Below, in pieces: positions 7,872-15,813 of a stretch of DNA of 16,391 nt. The notes beneath the pieces were generated by a model. The model saw only the letters and a list, made by a program, of their open reading frames with translations. It did not search any database and had not been told where the DNA came from. The DNA lies in NCBI GenBank assembly GCA_023407575.1, contig JAEYLX010000030.1, positions 1 through 16,391 of the forward strand, read 5' to 3'. The position numbers and the translations under genes are program-made. The stretch is from Bacillota bacterium. Its GTDB lineage: Bacteria > Bacillota > Clostridia > Lachnospirales > Lachnospiraceae. How positions within the stretch are numbered: position 1 is the first letter of the stretch; the number at the start of each line of letters is the position of its first letter.

Positions 7872-9362
7872 ATGAAAAAGATAAGCAAACTAATAATTTT
7901 AGTTATTATAATGACTTTCTTTACTAACATGACGGCTTTTGCCAGCAGTCATACGCAAAAGATTACTGTAACTGTAAACAATAAAACTTTAAAGTATAAT
8001 ACTTCCTCCTATCTCTCAAATGGAGAGGTTATGGTACCTCTAAGGCAAACGGCAGAAGCTTTAGGTGGCTCCGTGAGATGGGACAGAAAGAATAAGAGTG
8101 CCTGGTTAGATATTGATATGATGCATTTAGAGTTAGTTATTGGTAAAAGCGAATTTTATGTTCATCGTGATGCGGACTTTTCAGGAATACCGGAAACTGT
8201 TAAACTAAAATCTGCAATTAAACTCACTCGTGGAAAGGTTTATGTTCCTGCTCAAACGGTATTTGAAAGCATTGGATCAAAAGTTTCCTGGGATAGCAAT
8301 AAAAGAGTATTGTCGATTACTAGAGGTAATACCTCAGTAGACGAAGTTGCTTATACAGAGATTTCAAAAGATACAATTGCAAAAAACAAAGCTGTTTTGA
8401 ACTGGTATAATGCAAATTATAAGAAAGAAGGAATTTCCTTCAAAAAAGAAAATAACGTAATTTATGTTCTTGTCGGTGCAGGGAAGAAACCTACAGGCGG
8501 ATATTCCATGGGAATTGAAAAGATAACCTATGCTTCCTCCACTAAGGCCTATGTAGCTGCTTATGTAAAGTCGCCTTCTCCTGATATGATGGTAACTCAA
8601 GTAGAGACTTATCCCCATATACTTCTCAAATTAAACAACAAGATTATTAAGAGTGTAACCGGTGAAGTTAAAAAGGTTACTACAGATTCACAACCAGCAG
8701 AGGTTTCCTATGAAGAATTAATGGTTGATGACATAAAAGATAATAGTACCCTTGTAAAATGGTATAATGAAAATAATCAAAATCAGGGAATCCATTATAT
8801 AAGAGATGGAAAGTATATCTATGCTTTAATTGCAGGCGGTGAAAGACCAACTGGAGGTTTCACCGTATCTTTGGATGAAATATATTATAGTACTCCAGAC
8901 ATATTAACGATTAATGCAAGAGTAACCCCTCCTGGAGATAATGTAAGAGTTATTATGGTGATTTCTTATCCATCCCTGTTAATACGTGTTAAATCTGATA
9001 CCGTTAAGGCTGTTATTGGTGACATAAGAGATCTTTCAAAGGAAAAATTACCTGCGCTTGATTTGTCTACCATAACTAAAATGGAATTATTCAGCCTTGA
9101 CCAGGTTAAAGTAAGAGATCTATCTGATAAAGAGAAAGAAACAATTATGCAAGCGTTTAATGGGGCAACCATTGACACGAATTTTTATATAGAAATGATT
9201 ACAGGTAATACCTTAAAGATAACAACCACCGCTGGGTATACCATTACCTTTACAAGCTATGGTTCAGAAACAAATGTAGTGGCTAATATTGCATATGATA
9301 AGGATGTTAGATCTTTTCATCTTGTAGCACCTGTTATTGCTAAGTTATTATTACAAAAATAA
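7872..9362 (+). CDS. Secreted protein with copper amine oxidase N-terminal repeats and two PrcB-like domains
   Basis: Encodes 496 residues from ATG 7872, with AAAAGGAGAG directly upstream; the in-frame ATG at 7830 lacks a site. Residues 1-24 form a signal peptide with a likely cut after AFA. Residues about 31-151 hold the copper amine oxidase N-terminal (CuAO_N1) fold, with two related copies (VMVPLRQTAEALGGSVRWD at 53-71 and VYVPAQTVFESIGSKVSWD at 123-141). Two tandem PrcB-like domains follow at about 160-268 and 278-385, each with a KWYN/NWYN helix and a PTGGY/PTGGF signature (207-211, 326-330). The C-terminal 100 residues, about 396-496, are unassigned. CuAO_N domains are cell-surface substrate-binding modules in Firmicutes and not oxidases here; PrcB was first named in the Treponema dentilisin complex. 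It probably acts outside the membrane in cell-wall or protein-protein contacts. Confidence 0.82.
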   Translation: MKKISKLIILVIIMTFFTNMTAFASSHTQKITVTVNNKTLKYNTSSYLSNGEVMVPLRQTAEALGGSVRWDRKNKSAWLDIDMMHLELVIGKSEFYVHRDADFSGIPETVKLKSAIKLTRGKVYVPAQTVFESIGSKVSWDSNKRVLSITRGNTSVDEVAYTEISKDTIAKNKAVLNWYNANYKKEGISFKKENNVIYVLVGAGKKPTGGYSMGIEKITYASSTKAYVAAYVKSPSPDMMVTQVETYPHILLKLNNKIIKSVTGEVKKVTTDSQPAEVSYEELMVDDIKDNSTLVKWYNENNQNQGIHYIRDGKYIYALIAGGERPTGGFTVSLDEIYYSTPDILTINARVTPPGDNVRVIMVISYPSLLIRVKSDTVKAVIGDIRDLSKEKLPALDLSTITKMELFSLDQVKVRDLSDKEKETIMQAFNGATIDTNFYIEMITGNTLKITTTAGYTITFTSYGSETNVVANIAYDKDVRSFHLVAPVIAKLLLQK

Positions 9363-9447
9363 GCATAAAATTTATAATAGGTGTGCTGTTGAATGTAACG
9401 AGCAGGATATTTATGTGATGATATAGAAAACACAATGAGTTCACTGA

Positions 9448-9481
9448 AAAGGGCTACAAACCATAGAGTTTGTAGCCCTTT
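9448..9481. terminator. Bidirectional intrinsic terminator
   Basis: A 13-bp perfect stem, AAAGGGCTACAAA (9448-9460) with TTTGTAGCCCTTT (9469-9481), closes an eight-base loop. It lies between the convergent genes ending at 9362 (plus) and 9551 (minus) and can serve both. Confidence 0.9.
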
Positions 9482-9550
9482 ATTCATGATTAGTAAGACG
9501 TATTATAGTTTCAACTAAATATACTATCCATTTATGCATGCAGAATTCTA

Positions 9551-10036
9551 CTAATCGTCAGAATACCTTCCAGGAACTTTAATCTTTTCAAGGTCTTTAA
9601 GATTATCAGGTAAATGATAACTAATAAGGTGATTAAATTTATCTAATTTTACACTTCCATGCCAATCAGCAGTAAAAGTTATTTCATCAATTCCAATCGT
9701 GTCATGTGGTCCGAGATAAGGTTTTGATGTGAAAGTAACATAGTAAGTATCATTATCAGAAGTAATGCTCTTCAAGAAAACACTATAATAATTTACAATT
9801 GGTGGAGTTGTATAATATTTTGCATAGAAGTTGTTTGATGCCTCTTTAATATGAGTTAAATATGTATTAACTAATAGCTGATTATACTTTTCTTCTATAT
9901 TCGATATTTCAATTTTAGAAGTCAACATGACCTCTTCTCTATTTGATTTATAAAATAAACAGCTGATAAGAATAATATCTAACAGAAGCATCCATATAAA
10001 TGCTTTCTTTCTATTTTCTTTTAATAATCTAAACAA
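9551..10036 (-). CDS. Membrane-anchored DUF3888-like protein
   Basis: Encodes 161 residues on the minus strand from a TTG start (10036-10034). The site GGGGTGAT, matching the anti-Shine-Dalgarno end GGTGAT, lies about four bases before the TTG; no ATG or GTG in the frame is better placed. Residues 12-29 form one hydrophobic segment (FIWMLLLDIILISCLFYK), an anchor or uncleaved signal; a Cys at 26 is present but the surrounding sequence is not a clear lipobox. The rest should be outside. The signature PYLGPHDTIGIDEITF (106-121) is what I associate with DUF3888, a Firmicutes family of exported proteins of unknown function. A nested inverted-repeat region sits 20-68 bases upstream of the start. 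Confidence 0.7.
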   Translation of the reverse strand: MFRLLKENRKKAFIWMLLLDIILISCLFYKSNREEVMLTSKIEISNIEEKYNQLLVNTYLTHIKEASNNFYAKYYTTPPIVNYYSVFLKSITSDNDTYYVTFTSKPYLGPHDTIGIDEITFTADWHGSVKLDKFNHLISYHLPDNLKDLEKIKVPGRYSDD

Positions 10037-10055
10037 TCACATCACCCCACTAAAT

Positions 10056-10104
10056 GATATACGAGGATAAAAACTTTCATGAAAATCTTGTACAATCGTA
10101 TATC
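10056..10104. repeat. Inverted repeat with nested palindromes
   Basis: GATATACGA (10056-10064) and TCGTATATC (10096-10104) are perfect 9-base inverted arms. Between them lie two further palindromes, TTTCATGAAA (10075-10084) and TTGTACAA (10088-10095). In the minus-strand direction the set lies just upstream of the DUF3888-like start and could be an mRNA leader hairpin or a set of operator sites. Confidence 0.6.
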
Positions 10105-10368
10105 TTTCATTTTATAGAGAGCAAAGCGTGTTGCAGGAGTCACATAGTAAATAGTTTATTTTTGATATTAATAGTAAATATTAGTAACTATGCTATAATA
10201 TTTCATGTGAAAAAGCTATAATAATAACAATTCAAATTCTGTACAAACTAGTATATAGTGTATAAGGCAGGAGTTTGTATTCAACATTTTGTGAATATAC
10301 AGCTTTTGCTTTCTTAGAAAATATGCCATTAGAATGAAAATTTACTACATTTTCTTTCGTATTTTCAT

Positions 10369-10397
10369 TTGTTATGATGACAATATATAAGTGTAAT
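10369..10397 (+). promoter_or_regulatory. Candidate promoter for the alpha-xylosidase gene
   Basis: TTGTTA (10369-10374) and TGTAAT (10392-10397) are spaced by 17 bases, matching four and five of six consensus positions. The transcript would have a leader of about 125 bases. Confidence 0.4.
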
Positions 10398-10530
10398 ATC
10401 TAAGAAATCGTTGTCTGCTCAGTTATAAAGAGCATTTGAAGGACATACTGCATTCATGGAAAGTGCTGTGTTGTGATATTAAAGTTATAAAATATAAGGA
10501 AGCCTGCCATAACGGCAAAAGGAGGATACT

Positions 10531-12876
10531 ATGAAATTTAGTAACGGATGCTGGCTGCATAAGGAAGGTACGGAAGTATTTTCACCTGCTGAAGTTTATT
10601 TTACTAAGAATGAAGGAAACCAAGTGAAGTTATGTGCTCCAACACATAAAATCAATCACAGAGGTGATACCTTAGGAGGACCCAATCTAACCATTCGTAT
10701 TTCTGCACCTGCACCAGAGGTGTTAAGAGTAAGAGCAAATCATTATATGGGTGTAGCTAATAAAGGACCCGAGTTTGAGATAGAGATTGATGAAACCAGT
10801 AACCTTGTTGTTGAGGATTTAGAGGATATACTTATTGTAAGAAGTGGAAGCCTTCGTGTTGAAATTAATAAGAAGTCCTGGAAAATGACCTTCTATCGAG
10901 GCGATGAGAAGGTTACAGACAGTGGCTGGAGAGACCTTGCCTACGTTAAAACTGACTGGAAAGGCATTGCTTACGATGATGGCAAGGAACATGATACTTA
11001 TATGAGAGAACGTCTTTCTCTTTCAGTTGGTGAGTTAATCTATGGTATGGGCGAGCGTTTCACACCATTTGTACGTAATGGTCAATCTATCGATATCTGG
11101 AATGAGGATGGTGGTACTTCAACAGAACAGTCCTATAAGAATATTCCATTCTATATCTCGAATAAAGGCTATGGTGTATTTGTAAATCATCCAGAAAAAG
11201 TATCCTTTGAAGTTAGTTCTGAGATGGTGAAGAAGGTTCAGTTCTCAGTTCCTGGTGAAGGACTTGATTATTTCATTATTAATGGACCTTCCATGAAAGA
11301 AGTTTTAATGCGTTATACTGACTTAACCGGAAAGCCATCCTTGCCTCCTGCATGGACCTTTGGTTTATGGCTTTCAACCTCCTTCACCACAAACTATGAC
11401 GAAGCGACTGTTAACAGCTTCGTTGATGGTATGTTTGAAAGAGGAATTCCGTTAAAGGTATTCCATTTTGACTGTTTCTGGATGAAGGATTTCCACTGGT
11501 CTAACTTCCTTTGGGATTCAAGGGTATTCCCTGATCCAGCTGGAATGTTAAAACGATTAAAAGCAAAAGGCTTAAAAATCTGTGTATGGATTAACAGCTA
11601 TATTGGTCAGGAATCTGAGATGTTTGAGGAAGGTGTAAAAGGTGGTTACTTTATCAAACGTCCAAATGGCGATGTATGGCAGTGGGATATGTGGCAGCCT
11701 GGAATGGCAATCGTAGACTTTACAAATCCGGAAGCCTGTAAATGGTTTTCTGATAAACTTGAGATTTTAATGGATATGGGTGTTGACTGCTTTAAGACAG
11801 ACTTCGGCGAAAGAATTCCTACAGATGCTGTTTACTTTGATGGTTCTGATCCAAATAAAATGCATAACTATTATACCTATTTATATAACAAGACCGTTTT
11901 TGATTTATTGGAGAGAAAGAGTGGTAAAGGCGAGGCAGTATTATTTGCAAGAAGTGCAACTGCAGGTGGTCAGAAGTTCCCTGTACATTGGGGCGGAGAT
12001 TGCTGGTCTGACTACGAATCAATGGCAGAGAGCCTTCGTGGTGGTCTTTCCCTTACAATGTCAGGCTTCGGTTATTGGAGTCATGATATTGGTGGTTTCG
12101 AAAGTACTTCAACTCCTGATGTATATAAGCGTTGGTGTGCCTTTGGTTTATTATCTACCCATTCTCGTTTACACGGAAGTTCCTCCTACCGTGTGCCATG
12201 GGCATATGATGAGGAGTCAGTAGCAGTAGTTAAGTTCTTTACCAGATTAAAAGCATCCTTAATGCCATATCTGTATCGTAATGCAATTGAGACTGCTAAA
12301 GTAGGTATTCCTTCTATGAGAAGTATGGTAATGGAATATACATCAGATCCGACCTGTTCCTATTTGGATAAGCAATACATTTTGGGCGATTCCTTACTTG
12401 TTGCACCTATTTTCAATGATGAAGGTATTGCACAGTACTATCTGCCAGCAGGTAAATGGACGAATTTCCTTACCGGAGAAGCGAAGCAGGGTGGTACCTG
12501 GTATAAAGAGAAACATGATTATTTGAGCATCCCGTTACTTGTAAAAGAAGGAAGTATTATTGCAGTGGGAGCGAAGGACGAAGATGCTGTTTATGATTAT
12601 TCTGATAACGTAACTTTAAAAGCATATGAGTTAATTGATAATACTCCTGCAACTACCGTTGTTTATGACGATAAAGCTGTTCTAACAGTGAATGCGGAAA
12701 TTCTTAAGAGCGGTAATTCAATTACCATTGATGTGAAATCATCAAAGAGTTGTAAGGTAGTACTTGTTAACGTATCTAATCTAGCTGCAGTTGATAACGG
12801 AAGTTTTGAGATAGTTGGAAATGATACAGTAATTACACCATCAGCAGATGGTAAGGTTGTTTGTACTTTGAAATAA
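10531..12876 (+). CDS. yicI: Alpha-xylosidase, glycoside hydrolase family 31 (YicI type)
   Basis: Encodes 781 residues with no signal peptide, so it is cytoplasmic; E. coli YicI has 772. GH31 enzymes hydrolyse alpha-glycosidic bonds with retention; the YicI group removes alpha-xylosyl units from isoprimeverose and xyloglucan oligosaccharides. The N-terminal beta-sandwich (about 1-270) includes the YGMGERFTPF loop. The (beta/alpha)8 barrel carries nucleophile Asp424 in KTDFGE and acid/base Asp490 in GGDCWSDYESM; their 66-residue separation equals that of YicI (Asp416/Asp482). GFGYWSHDIGGFE and HSRLHGSSSYRVPW are strongly YicI-like and separate it from starch-type alpha-glucosidases. A C-terminal beta region ends the protein. 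It stands alone: the transporter and endoglucanase that would supply substrate are not in the window. AAAGGAGG sets the start. Confidence 0.93.
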   Translation: MKFSNGCWLHKEGTEVFSPAEVYFTKNEGNQVKLCAPTHKINHRGDTLGGPNLTIRISAPAPEVLRVRANHYMGVANKGPEFEIEIDETSNLVVEDLEDILIVRSGSLRVEINKKSWKMTFYRGDEKVTDSGWRDLAYVKTDWKGIAYDDGKEHDTYMRERLSLSVGELIYGMGERFTPFVRNGQSIDIWNEDGGTSTEQSYKNIPFYISNKGYGVFVNHPEKVSFEVSSEMVKKVQFSVPGEGLDYFIINGPSMKEVLMRYTDLTGKPSLPPAWTFGLWLSTSFTTNYDEATVNSFVDGMFERGIPLKVFHFDCFWMKDFHWSNFLWDSRVFPDPAGMLKRLKAKGLKICVWINSYIGQESEMFEEGVKGGYFIKRPNGDVWQWDMWQPGMAIVDFTNPEACKWFSDKLEILMDMGVDCFKTDFGERIPTDAVYFDGSDPNKMHNYYTYLYNKTVFDLLERKSGKGEAVLFARSATAGGQKFPVHWGGDCWSDYESMAESLRGGLSLTMSGFGYWSHDIGGFESTSTPDVYKRWCAFGLLSTHSRLHGSSSYRVPWAYDEESVAVVKFFTRLKASLMPYLYRNAIETAKVGIPSMRSMVMEYTSDPTCSYLDKQYILGDSLLVAPIFNDEGIAQYYLPAGKWTNFLTGEAKQGGTWYKEKHDYLSIPLLVKEGSIIAVGAKDEDAVYDYSDNVTLKAYELIDNTPATTVVYDDKAVLTVNAEILKSGNSITIDVKSSKSCKVVLVNVSNLAAVDNGSFEIVGNDTVITPSADGKVVCTLK

Positions 12877-13019
12877 GACCTGATGATTAATCTTTTCAAT
12901 GAAACAAGATGAAATCATAGAATCTTTCACTTGTCATGAATAAGAAACATGGATTAGGTTTTATTAATAAATGAATGAATAGCAATAAATAAATAATTAA
13001 TAGGGGAAATTAAGAAGAG

Positions 13020-13062
13020 GCTATTGCAAGGGGATAACAATTCACTTGCAGTAGCTTTTTTT
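13020..13062 (+). terminator. Intrinsic terminator of the alpha-xylosidase gene
   Basis: GCTATTGCAAG (13020-13030) pairs with CTTGCAGTAGC (13045-13055), eleven pairs including one G-U, followed by seven T (13056-13062). Confidence 0.85.
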
Positions 13063-13135
13063 CGTGAAATATAGGATAAGACACAGAACAAAGTGCCAGT
13101 CAAAGTGACACTTTCGCAGCCGAGCGAATTATGTA

Positions 13136-13174
13136 AAAAAACTGTACAAACGAAACTCGTTTGTACAGTTTTTT
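13136..13174. terminator. Bidirectional intrinsic terminator with an 18-bp perfect stem
   Basis: AAAAAACTGTACAAACGA (13136-13153) is exactly complementary to the sequence at 13157-13174, with a three-base AAC loop. The A and T runs at its two ends give U-tracts in both directions. It lies 28 bases beyond the end of the minus-strand DUF4914-like gene. Confidence 0.9.
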
Positions 13175-13202
13175 AATAGAATTAATAGTGACTAATCAAA
13201 AC

Positions 13203-15092
13203 CTAATATCTCATAGGAATTAAATCAAGATAATCCTGTAATGGAGCATCACGTAGCAGACATTCAATAATCTGTCTTCCAAGTGGATGTAATTCTTCGG
13301 TATTAAATTTGGAAGCTTCTTGTTTAAAGAAGTCAATTAAGATAGCAGCTCCAGCATCATAGCCGTCTGTTCCAACTTCCTGTTGTCTTTCTGGTTGAAG
13401 GAATGCTTTTCTAATGTACTGACCATCAACTTTAAGAGAATCAAGTCCATAACCAAGAAGAGCGCAACGAGCTTCCACTAAATGATCCACCTTAAACTTA
13501 GCGCCGCCACGTCTTGCAATATATTCTCTGGCAACCCATTGAGGATTAAAACTTACTTTATAAACACCAATATGTTGATTAGGAATAAGGACATATCTTG
13601 TGCTGGTGCAATTAACAATTTGATCTAGTAAAAGATTAGCCTGCTTAACCATTTTGCCCGTTGCAAATGGCCAGTAAGTACCAACACCTTCGCTTACCAT
13701 TCCTGTGCCACCAATGATACTTGGATTATTGAAACCTCTTGGTGCTACAAGCCTCCATAACCATGCAAGAGCAGGAGGGAGAATATGAACCATACCTAGA
13801 ATACCATAGGATGGATTTTCTCTGGTACATGGTGGTGTTCTAACGCCAAAGCTTCTTACATCAACCTCAACTGGTTCTGATACAATATCAGGAATTAATC
13901 TTCTTGGAAGAATTGCTCTTGGATTAGGACATGGCTTACCATTGCTATCCATAGTATGCTCCCAAACTAAACAGGTCGAATTAGGAACAGCTTGAATATT
14001 TAAAAATACAAGAGGTTCACTTGGTTGAGTAAATATTTTCTCATAAGCAGGAGAAGTTCCATATGCCTTCACATGATCCAGTCTTAAGAACCAACCATTC
14101 TCAGCGTCCTGTACTACTAATTTTTTGCTATCATTTTGTATACTTGGGTGGCAGAGTGCCATATCATCTGTTACGGGACGAAGCTCACAGGATTCAGATA
14201 ATTCAAAATAGAATTTTTCTCCGGTTGATAGATTTTCACCTAATACAAGTCTACCGTCTGGAGCTCTATGTGCCGCTTCAATCATTTCACTTTTACCGCC
14301 ACCGGATGCACCTTCATGCATGATTACGATTTCATTATCATATGGGGTAATTACTTTAACAGTAGAAGCGTGTGCTGTTAACCAATTTTCACGTTCACCG
14401 ATATTAAGAAGAACACCATAGATACCTTTTTTTGCACTTGGACCGGGATACAGATTATAAGCAAACACCTCGTGTACGGAATCTAAACGATTGTGAACAA
14501 CGATTTGCTTTCCATTAAAATGTGTATGGCGGAAAGGCGGTGCAAGATATACCACTGCCTTAGGCTTAAATCCCGGTTTCATTTCTTCAATATTTAAGAA
14601 GCCCTGTAATTCTGCAAGACCACAAGCGAAGAAACCAGCATTAGCAGGCGCAATAAGAAGGGAGTCATAACCATATTCATAGGAACCAGACATGAAAGGA
14701 AGAACAATTAGCTCCTCATTGGAAAGCCAATCAAAGGTTTCTTGGCGAAGTTCAGCAAAATCCTTTCCAAATAAATTGTTATATCTTGGCTTATCGGTAT
14801 CCAGCTGATCACCTATAACGGTACAGTCTGGATCACGACGACGCATATAGTCTTCTAAATAATTAATAGCAACACCATTCTTACAACGGGTTACGGTTGC
14901 TTCCTGAATTAAACCTTTACCAGGAATGTCATAAGCCACTTCATATAAATCCTTATTTTCTGGTCCAAAGCTAAGTTTAATTAATTCTTCCTTAGATGTG
15001 GGAATAGTAACTTTTTTGCTTTTAGTAAGTATCTTTGTTAATTCTTCTGATAAAATCATTTTTTGTAGATATTCATCTTTGATTAATCCCAT
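13203..15092 (-). CDS. DUF4914-like protein, divergent PEPCK-superfamily member
   Basis: Encodes 629 residues from the minus-strand ATG at 15092; the ATG two codons earlier (15098) is too close to the GGAG site. I recognise it as DUF4914. Numbered from 15092, blocks resembling GTP-type phosphoenolpyruvate carboxykinase occur in the same order as in that enzyme: YGYDSLL (140-146), NWLTAH (236-241, a possible metal-binding His), the P-loop GASGGGKS (261-268), TDDMA (308-312, compare GDDIAW), DAENGWF (329-335, compare PENGFF), PNPR (389-392, compare HPNSR), SFGVRTP (414-420) and YWPF (473-476, compare FLWPGFG). The P-loop GxSGxGKSE also equals the HPr kinase version. Thus a nucleotide-binding, probably phosphotransferring enzyme is likely; its substrate is unknown, and PEPCK activity itself is unproven. 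It follows purE by 115 bases on the same strand. Cytoplasmic, no signal peptide. Confidence 0.8.
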   Translation of the reverse strand: MGLIKDEYLQKMILSEELTKILTKSKKVTIPTSKEELIKLSFGPENKDLYEVAYDIPGKGLIQEATVTRCKNGVAINYLEDYMRRRDPDCTVIGDQLDTDKPRYNNLFGKDFAELRQETFDWLSNEELIVLPFMSGSYEYGYDSLLIAPANAGFFACGLAELQGFLNIEEMKPGFKPKAVVYLAPPFRHTHFNGKQIVVHNRLDSVHEVFAYNLYPGPSAKKGIYGVLLNIGERENWLTAHASTVKVITPYDNEIVIMHEGASGGGKSEMIEAAHRAPDGRLVLGENLSTGEKFYFELSESCELRPVTDDMALCHPSIQNDSKKLVVQDAENGWFLRLDHVKAYGTSPAYEKIFTQPSEPLVFLNIQAVPNSTCLVWEHTMDSNGKPCPNPRAILPRRLIPDIVSEPVEVDVRSFGVRTPPCTRENPSYGILGMVHILPPALAWLWRLVAPRGFNNPSIIGGTGMVSEGVGTYWPFATGKMVKQANLLLDQIVNCTSTRYVLIPNQHIGVYKVSFNPQWVAREYIARRGGAKFKVDHLVEARCALLGYGLDSLKVDGQYIRKAFLQPERQQEVGTDGYDAGAAILIDFFKQEASKFNTEELHPLGRQIIECLLRDAPLQDYLDLIPMRY

Positions 15093-15154
15093 TTGCATTA
15101 CTCCATTTCTTAGATTTTATAACTGCAATTACATAATTATTACTTGCTGGATGT

Positions 15155-15182
15155 ACGCATGTTGCGATATTCGCAGGAGCGT
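15155..15182 (-). other. Hairpin in the purE to DUF4914-like intergenic region
   Basis: TGCGA (15163-15167) pairs with TCGCA (15171-15175) around a three-base loop, with an outer ACGC/GCGT stem (15155-15158 and 15179-15182). No T-run follows on the minus strand, so it is not a normal terminator; it may protect or partly separate the two messages. Confidence 0.4.
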
Positions 15183-15207
15183 GAGATTACTTATGTGAAA
15201 AATTCCA

Positions 15208-15699
15208 TTATAGCGAAGCTTGTAACTGTGCGTCTTTTGCTATAACTTCCTCTACCATATCATGTTTCATTTGCTCTAACAGATTCGAGAGCTGATCATC
15301 GTGTACTGCAAGAATTTGAGCAGCAAGGATTGCAGCATTATCTGCACCGTCGATAGCAACAGTTGCAACTGGAATACCCTTTGGCATCTGTACAGTAGAC
15401 AGGAGTGCATCCAGTCCATCAAGTGTAGATGATTTAATGGGAAGACCAATTACTGGGAGAGTAGTATGAGCAGCAATAATACCTGCCAGATGAGCTGCTT
15501 TGCCGGCTGCACATATAATTACTCCAAAACCATTTGTTCTTGCGGAAGAAGAAAAATCGCACGCTTGCTTTGGGGTACGATGAGCACTCATTACATGAAC
15601 TTCAACTTGAATCTGAAAGTTTTTTAATGTTTGAATTGCCCCTTTTACGATTGGGAGGTCACTGTCACTTCCCATTAGAATAGCAACTTTCTTAGACAT
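15208..15699 (-). CDS. purE: N5-carboxyaminoimidazole ribonucleotide mutase (PurE)
   Basis: Encodes 163 residues, the normal class I PurE length. It interconverts N5-CAIR and CAIR in de novo purine synthesis, in the cytoplasm, as an octamer. Motifs: MGSDSDLP (9-16), SAHRTP (38-43) with catalytic His40, AAGKAAHLAG (64-73), and VQMPKGIPVATVAI (103-116). AAGKAAHLAG has Lys where E. coli PurE has Gly; I believe this is common in Clostridia, and the AAH pattern keeps it with class I. AAGGAGA (complement of 15707-15713) is seven bases before the ATG. purK, purC and other purine genes are not adjacent, which is unusual since purE is often the first gene of a pur operon. A promoter far upstream implies a long leader. 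Confidence 0.95.
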   Translation of the reverse strand: MSKKVAILMGSDSDLPIVKGAIQTLKNFQIQVEVHVMSAHRTPKQACDFSSSARTNGFGVIICAAGKAAHLAGIIAAHTTLPVIGLPIKSSTLDGLDALLSTVQMPKGIPVATVAIDGADNAAILAAQILAVHDDQLSNLLEQMKHDMVEEVIAKDAQLQASL

Positions 15700-15744
15700 A
15701 TATAATTCTCCTTATTCCTCGAAGGATAAACCTCCTTATTATAA

Positions 15745-15781
15745 AAGCCGATATACTTAGATTCCTCCAAGATATCGGCTT
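15745..15781 (-). terminator. Terminator-like hairpin in the purE leader (possible attenuator)
   Basis: Read on the minus strand, AAGCCGATAT (15781-15772) pairs with ATATCGGCTT (15754-15745) around a 17-base loop, followed by a short TTAT tract (the stem runs into TTTTAT). The loop contains GGAGGA, and a further AAGGAGG follows, neither with a start codon nearby. An extra AAGCCG lies upstream at 15812-15807 and could compete for the 3' arm CGGCTT. Confidence 0.5.
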
Positions 15782-15813
15782 AATTACAATTTAACAAACC
15801 ATAAAACGGCTTG

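Larger units (their letters stand above)
10037..10530. other. Intergenic region between divergent DUF3888-like and alpha-xylosidase genes
   Basis: No convincing gene is seen in these 494 bases. The left 70 bases hold a 9-bp inverted repeat (see 10056-10104). Several TATAAT-like boxes occur (for example 10190-10220) but without good -35 partners. The best plus-strand promoter is at 10369-10397. I looked for a CcpA-type cre site, expected for a glycosidase gene, and found none close to consensus. The strong ribosome binding site AAAGGAGG lies immediately before the ATG at 10531. Confidence 0.5.
12877..13202. other. Intergenic region between convergent yicI and the DUF4914-like gene
   Basis: These 326 bases hold two terminators (13020-13062 and 13136-13174) and a short imperfect stem made by AAAGTG (13090-13095) and CACTTT (13109-13114). 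The 13085-13130 piece is somewhat richer in G and C than its surroundings. No coding sequence is seen. Confidence 0.6.

Noticed and set aside
8364..8618. An 84-codon minus-strand open frame opposite the secreted CuAO_N/PrcB gene
   Set aside because: It is antisense to the first PrcB-like domain and lacks a ribosome binding site.
10037..10530. A CcpA cre operator controlling the alpha-xylosidase
   Set aside because: No sequence near the TGWAANCGNTNWCA consensus was found in the upstream region.
11780..12223. A 147-codon open frame on the plus strand inside the alpha-xylosidase gene
   Set aside because: It lies wholly within the highly conserved catalytic region of yicI in another frame, has no ribosome binding site and reads as unrelated low-information protein.
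13090..13114. AAAGTG/CACTTT stem as part of a miniature transposon
   Set aside because: The arms are only six bases, no longer terminal repeats or target duplications are visible, and it sits between two ordinary terminators.
14063..14323. An 86-codon plus-strand open frame opposite the DUF4914-like gene
   Set aside because: It is antisense to the P-loop region, and the sense frame shows clear family motifs.
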